In this document: in pieces, positions 6,151 through 6,790 of the stretch | How the letters are laid out: each line of letters opens with the position of its first letter | How positions within the stretch are numbered: position 1 is the stretch's first letter | NCBI GenBank assembly: GCA_047619485.1 | Contig: JBLHKE010000431.1 | Location: 1-6,790, forward strand | DNA: 6,790 nt | From: JBLHKE01 sp047619485 | GTDB taxonomy: Bacteria > Verrucomicrobiota > Verrucomicrobiia > Verrucomicrobiales > DEV007 | Reading direction: 5' to 3' | Program-made: the position numbers and the translations under genes | Notes under the pieces: model-generated | Databases searched by the model: none | What the model was told of the DNA's origin: nothing | The model's input: only the letters and a program-made list of their open reading frames with translations

Positions 6151-6790
6151 TCAGTGCACATAGACCCGCGACACCCGCTGGCTGATCGAGGTGAAAACCT
6201 CCCAGGCGATCGTGCCCGCCTTGTGCGCGACCTCCACCGCGAGGATCGATTCGGCACCCTGCTCGCCGATCAACACCACCTCGTCGCCGGCTCCCACCAC
6301 GTCACCGAGCCCGGTCACGTCGACCATGATCTGGTCCATTGTCACCCGGCCGAGCAGCGGGCAGCGCTGCCCGCGGATTAGCACCTCCGCGCCCTTCCCG
6401 GAGAGCGCCCGCTGGTAGCCATCGCCATAGCCGACGCTCACCGTCGCAACGCGCGTGAAGGGCACGCGATCGGTGGCAAAAGTGCGCCCATAACTGACGC
6501 TGCTGCCCGGCGGCAGATCGCGCACCAGCGAGATGCGCGACTTCCAGGCGAGCGCCGGGTGCAGTTTTTCTTGGTGTTCCGTTAGTGGCGAGCTCCCGTA
6601 GAGCATCAGTCCCGCTCGCACCAGGTTGGTCGCATCGCTCGGGAAGCCGAGCACGCCGGCGCTGTTGGCAATGTGCACCCAGCGCGGCGCGAGTTCCGCC
6701 GCCTCCACCCGCTCCAGAAATCTCCCGAGCTGCTCGCGCGTGTAAGCCTCGTCCACATCCGCCGAGGGGTAGTGGCTCGCCACGCCGACG
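6151..6790 (-). CDS. alr: alanine racemase, C-terminal part (5' end beyond window)
   Basis: This is a PLP-dependent enzyme that interconverts L- and D-alanine, supplying D-Ala for peptidoglycan in the cytoplasm. About 212 residues are visible. The frame is open to the right edge, so the PLP-lysine half of the barrel is missing from view; the GTG at 6783 is an internal Val, not a start. Recognisable family blocks, in order, are: ASHYPSAD, HIANSAG (PLP-phosphate region), VRAGLMLYG (the Arg that contacts the PLP pyridine nitrogen), the catalytic tyrosine block VSYGRTF (Tyr at 6490-6492), VGYGDGY, the active-site block GRVTMDQIMVDVT, GDEVVLIG, and the C-terminal TIAWEVFTSISQRVSRVY. The position usually held by the entryway tyrosine (Y354 in the Geobacillus enzyme) is Trp here. 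The stop is TGA at 6151-6153. The unknown lipoprotein gene follows after 118 bp with no clear terminator between them. A catabolic paralogue (dadX) or broad-specificity racemase cannot be excluded. Confidence 0.93.
   Translation of the reverse strand, partial: VGVASHYPSADVDEAYTREQLGRFLERVEAAELAPRWVHIANSAGVLGFPSDATNLVRAGLMLYGSSPLTEHQEKLHPALAWKSRISLVRDLPPGSSVSYGRTFATDRVPFTRVATVSVGYGDGYQRALSGKGAEVLIRGQRCPLLGRVTMDQIMVDVTGLGDVVGAGDEVVLIGEQGAESILAVEVAHKAGTIAWEVFTSISQRVSRVYVH

Noticed and set aside
1..6790. CRISPR array, insertion sequence, tRNA or phage attachment structure
   Set aside because: No regularly spaced repeats, transposase motifs, terminal inverted repeats or tRNA-like folds were found when reading both strands.

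Overview
The window carries five protein-coding genes, all on the minus strand, so transcription runs from high to low coordinates. The DNA is GC-rich and densely coding. There is a Gram-negative style diderm signature: two lipoprotein signal peptides and a peptidoglycan precursor enzyme. The general protein style would fit a Verrucomicrobiota-like bacterium, but this is a low-confidence impression because no rRNA or other marker gene is present. I see no tRNA, rRNA, CRISPR array, transposase or prophage gene.

Right-hand part (about 3911-6790, transcribed first): an envelope-related group. It starts with the C-terminal part of an alanine racemase (Alr, D-Ala supply for peptidoglycan), whose N-terminal half lies off the right edge. 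A 118-bp gap follows, then a secreted lipoprotein of unknown function (about 320 aa) and, after 94 bp of partly AT-rich DNA, a lipoprotein carrying a NodB-type polysaccharide deacetylase domain with a complete set of catalytic motifs. The two lipoproteins differ at the +2 sorting residue (Asp in one, Gly in the other), so they may sit in different membranes.

Left-hand part (32-3849): two superfamily 1 helicase genes separated by only 2 bp. The upstream one is a compact SF1B (Upf1/IGHMBP2/Dna2-like, AAA_11/AAA_12) helicase with an N-terminal helical and beta-barrel region but no nuclease. The downstream one is a UvrD/Rep-like SF1A helicase whose roughly 200-residue N-terminal region looks like a NERD-type nuclease fold without the acidic/lysine active-site residues. 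The tight spacing suggests co-expression and joint work on nucleic acids, in repair, R-loop or RNA-DNA handling, or possibly phage defence. The pair is the most interesting part of the window. Its role is inferred, and any third partner downstream would lie beyond the left edge.

No strong Rho-independent terminator separates the genes. The 61-bp gap between the deacetylase and the helicase pair shows neither a clear terminator nor a clear promoter, so read-through from the envelope genes into the helicases is possible.
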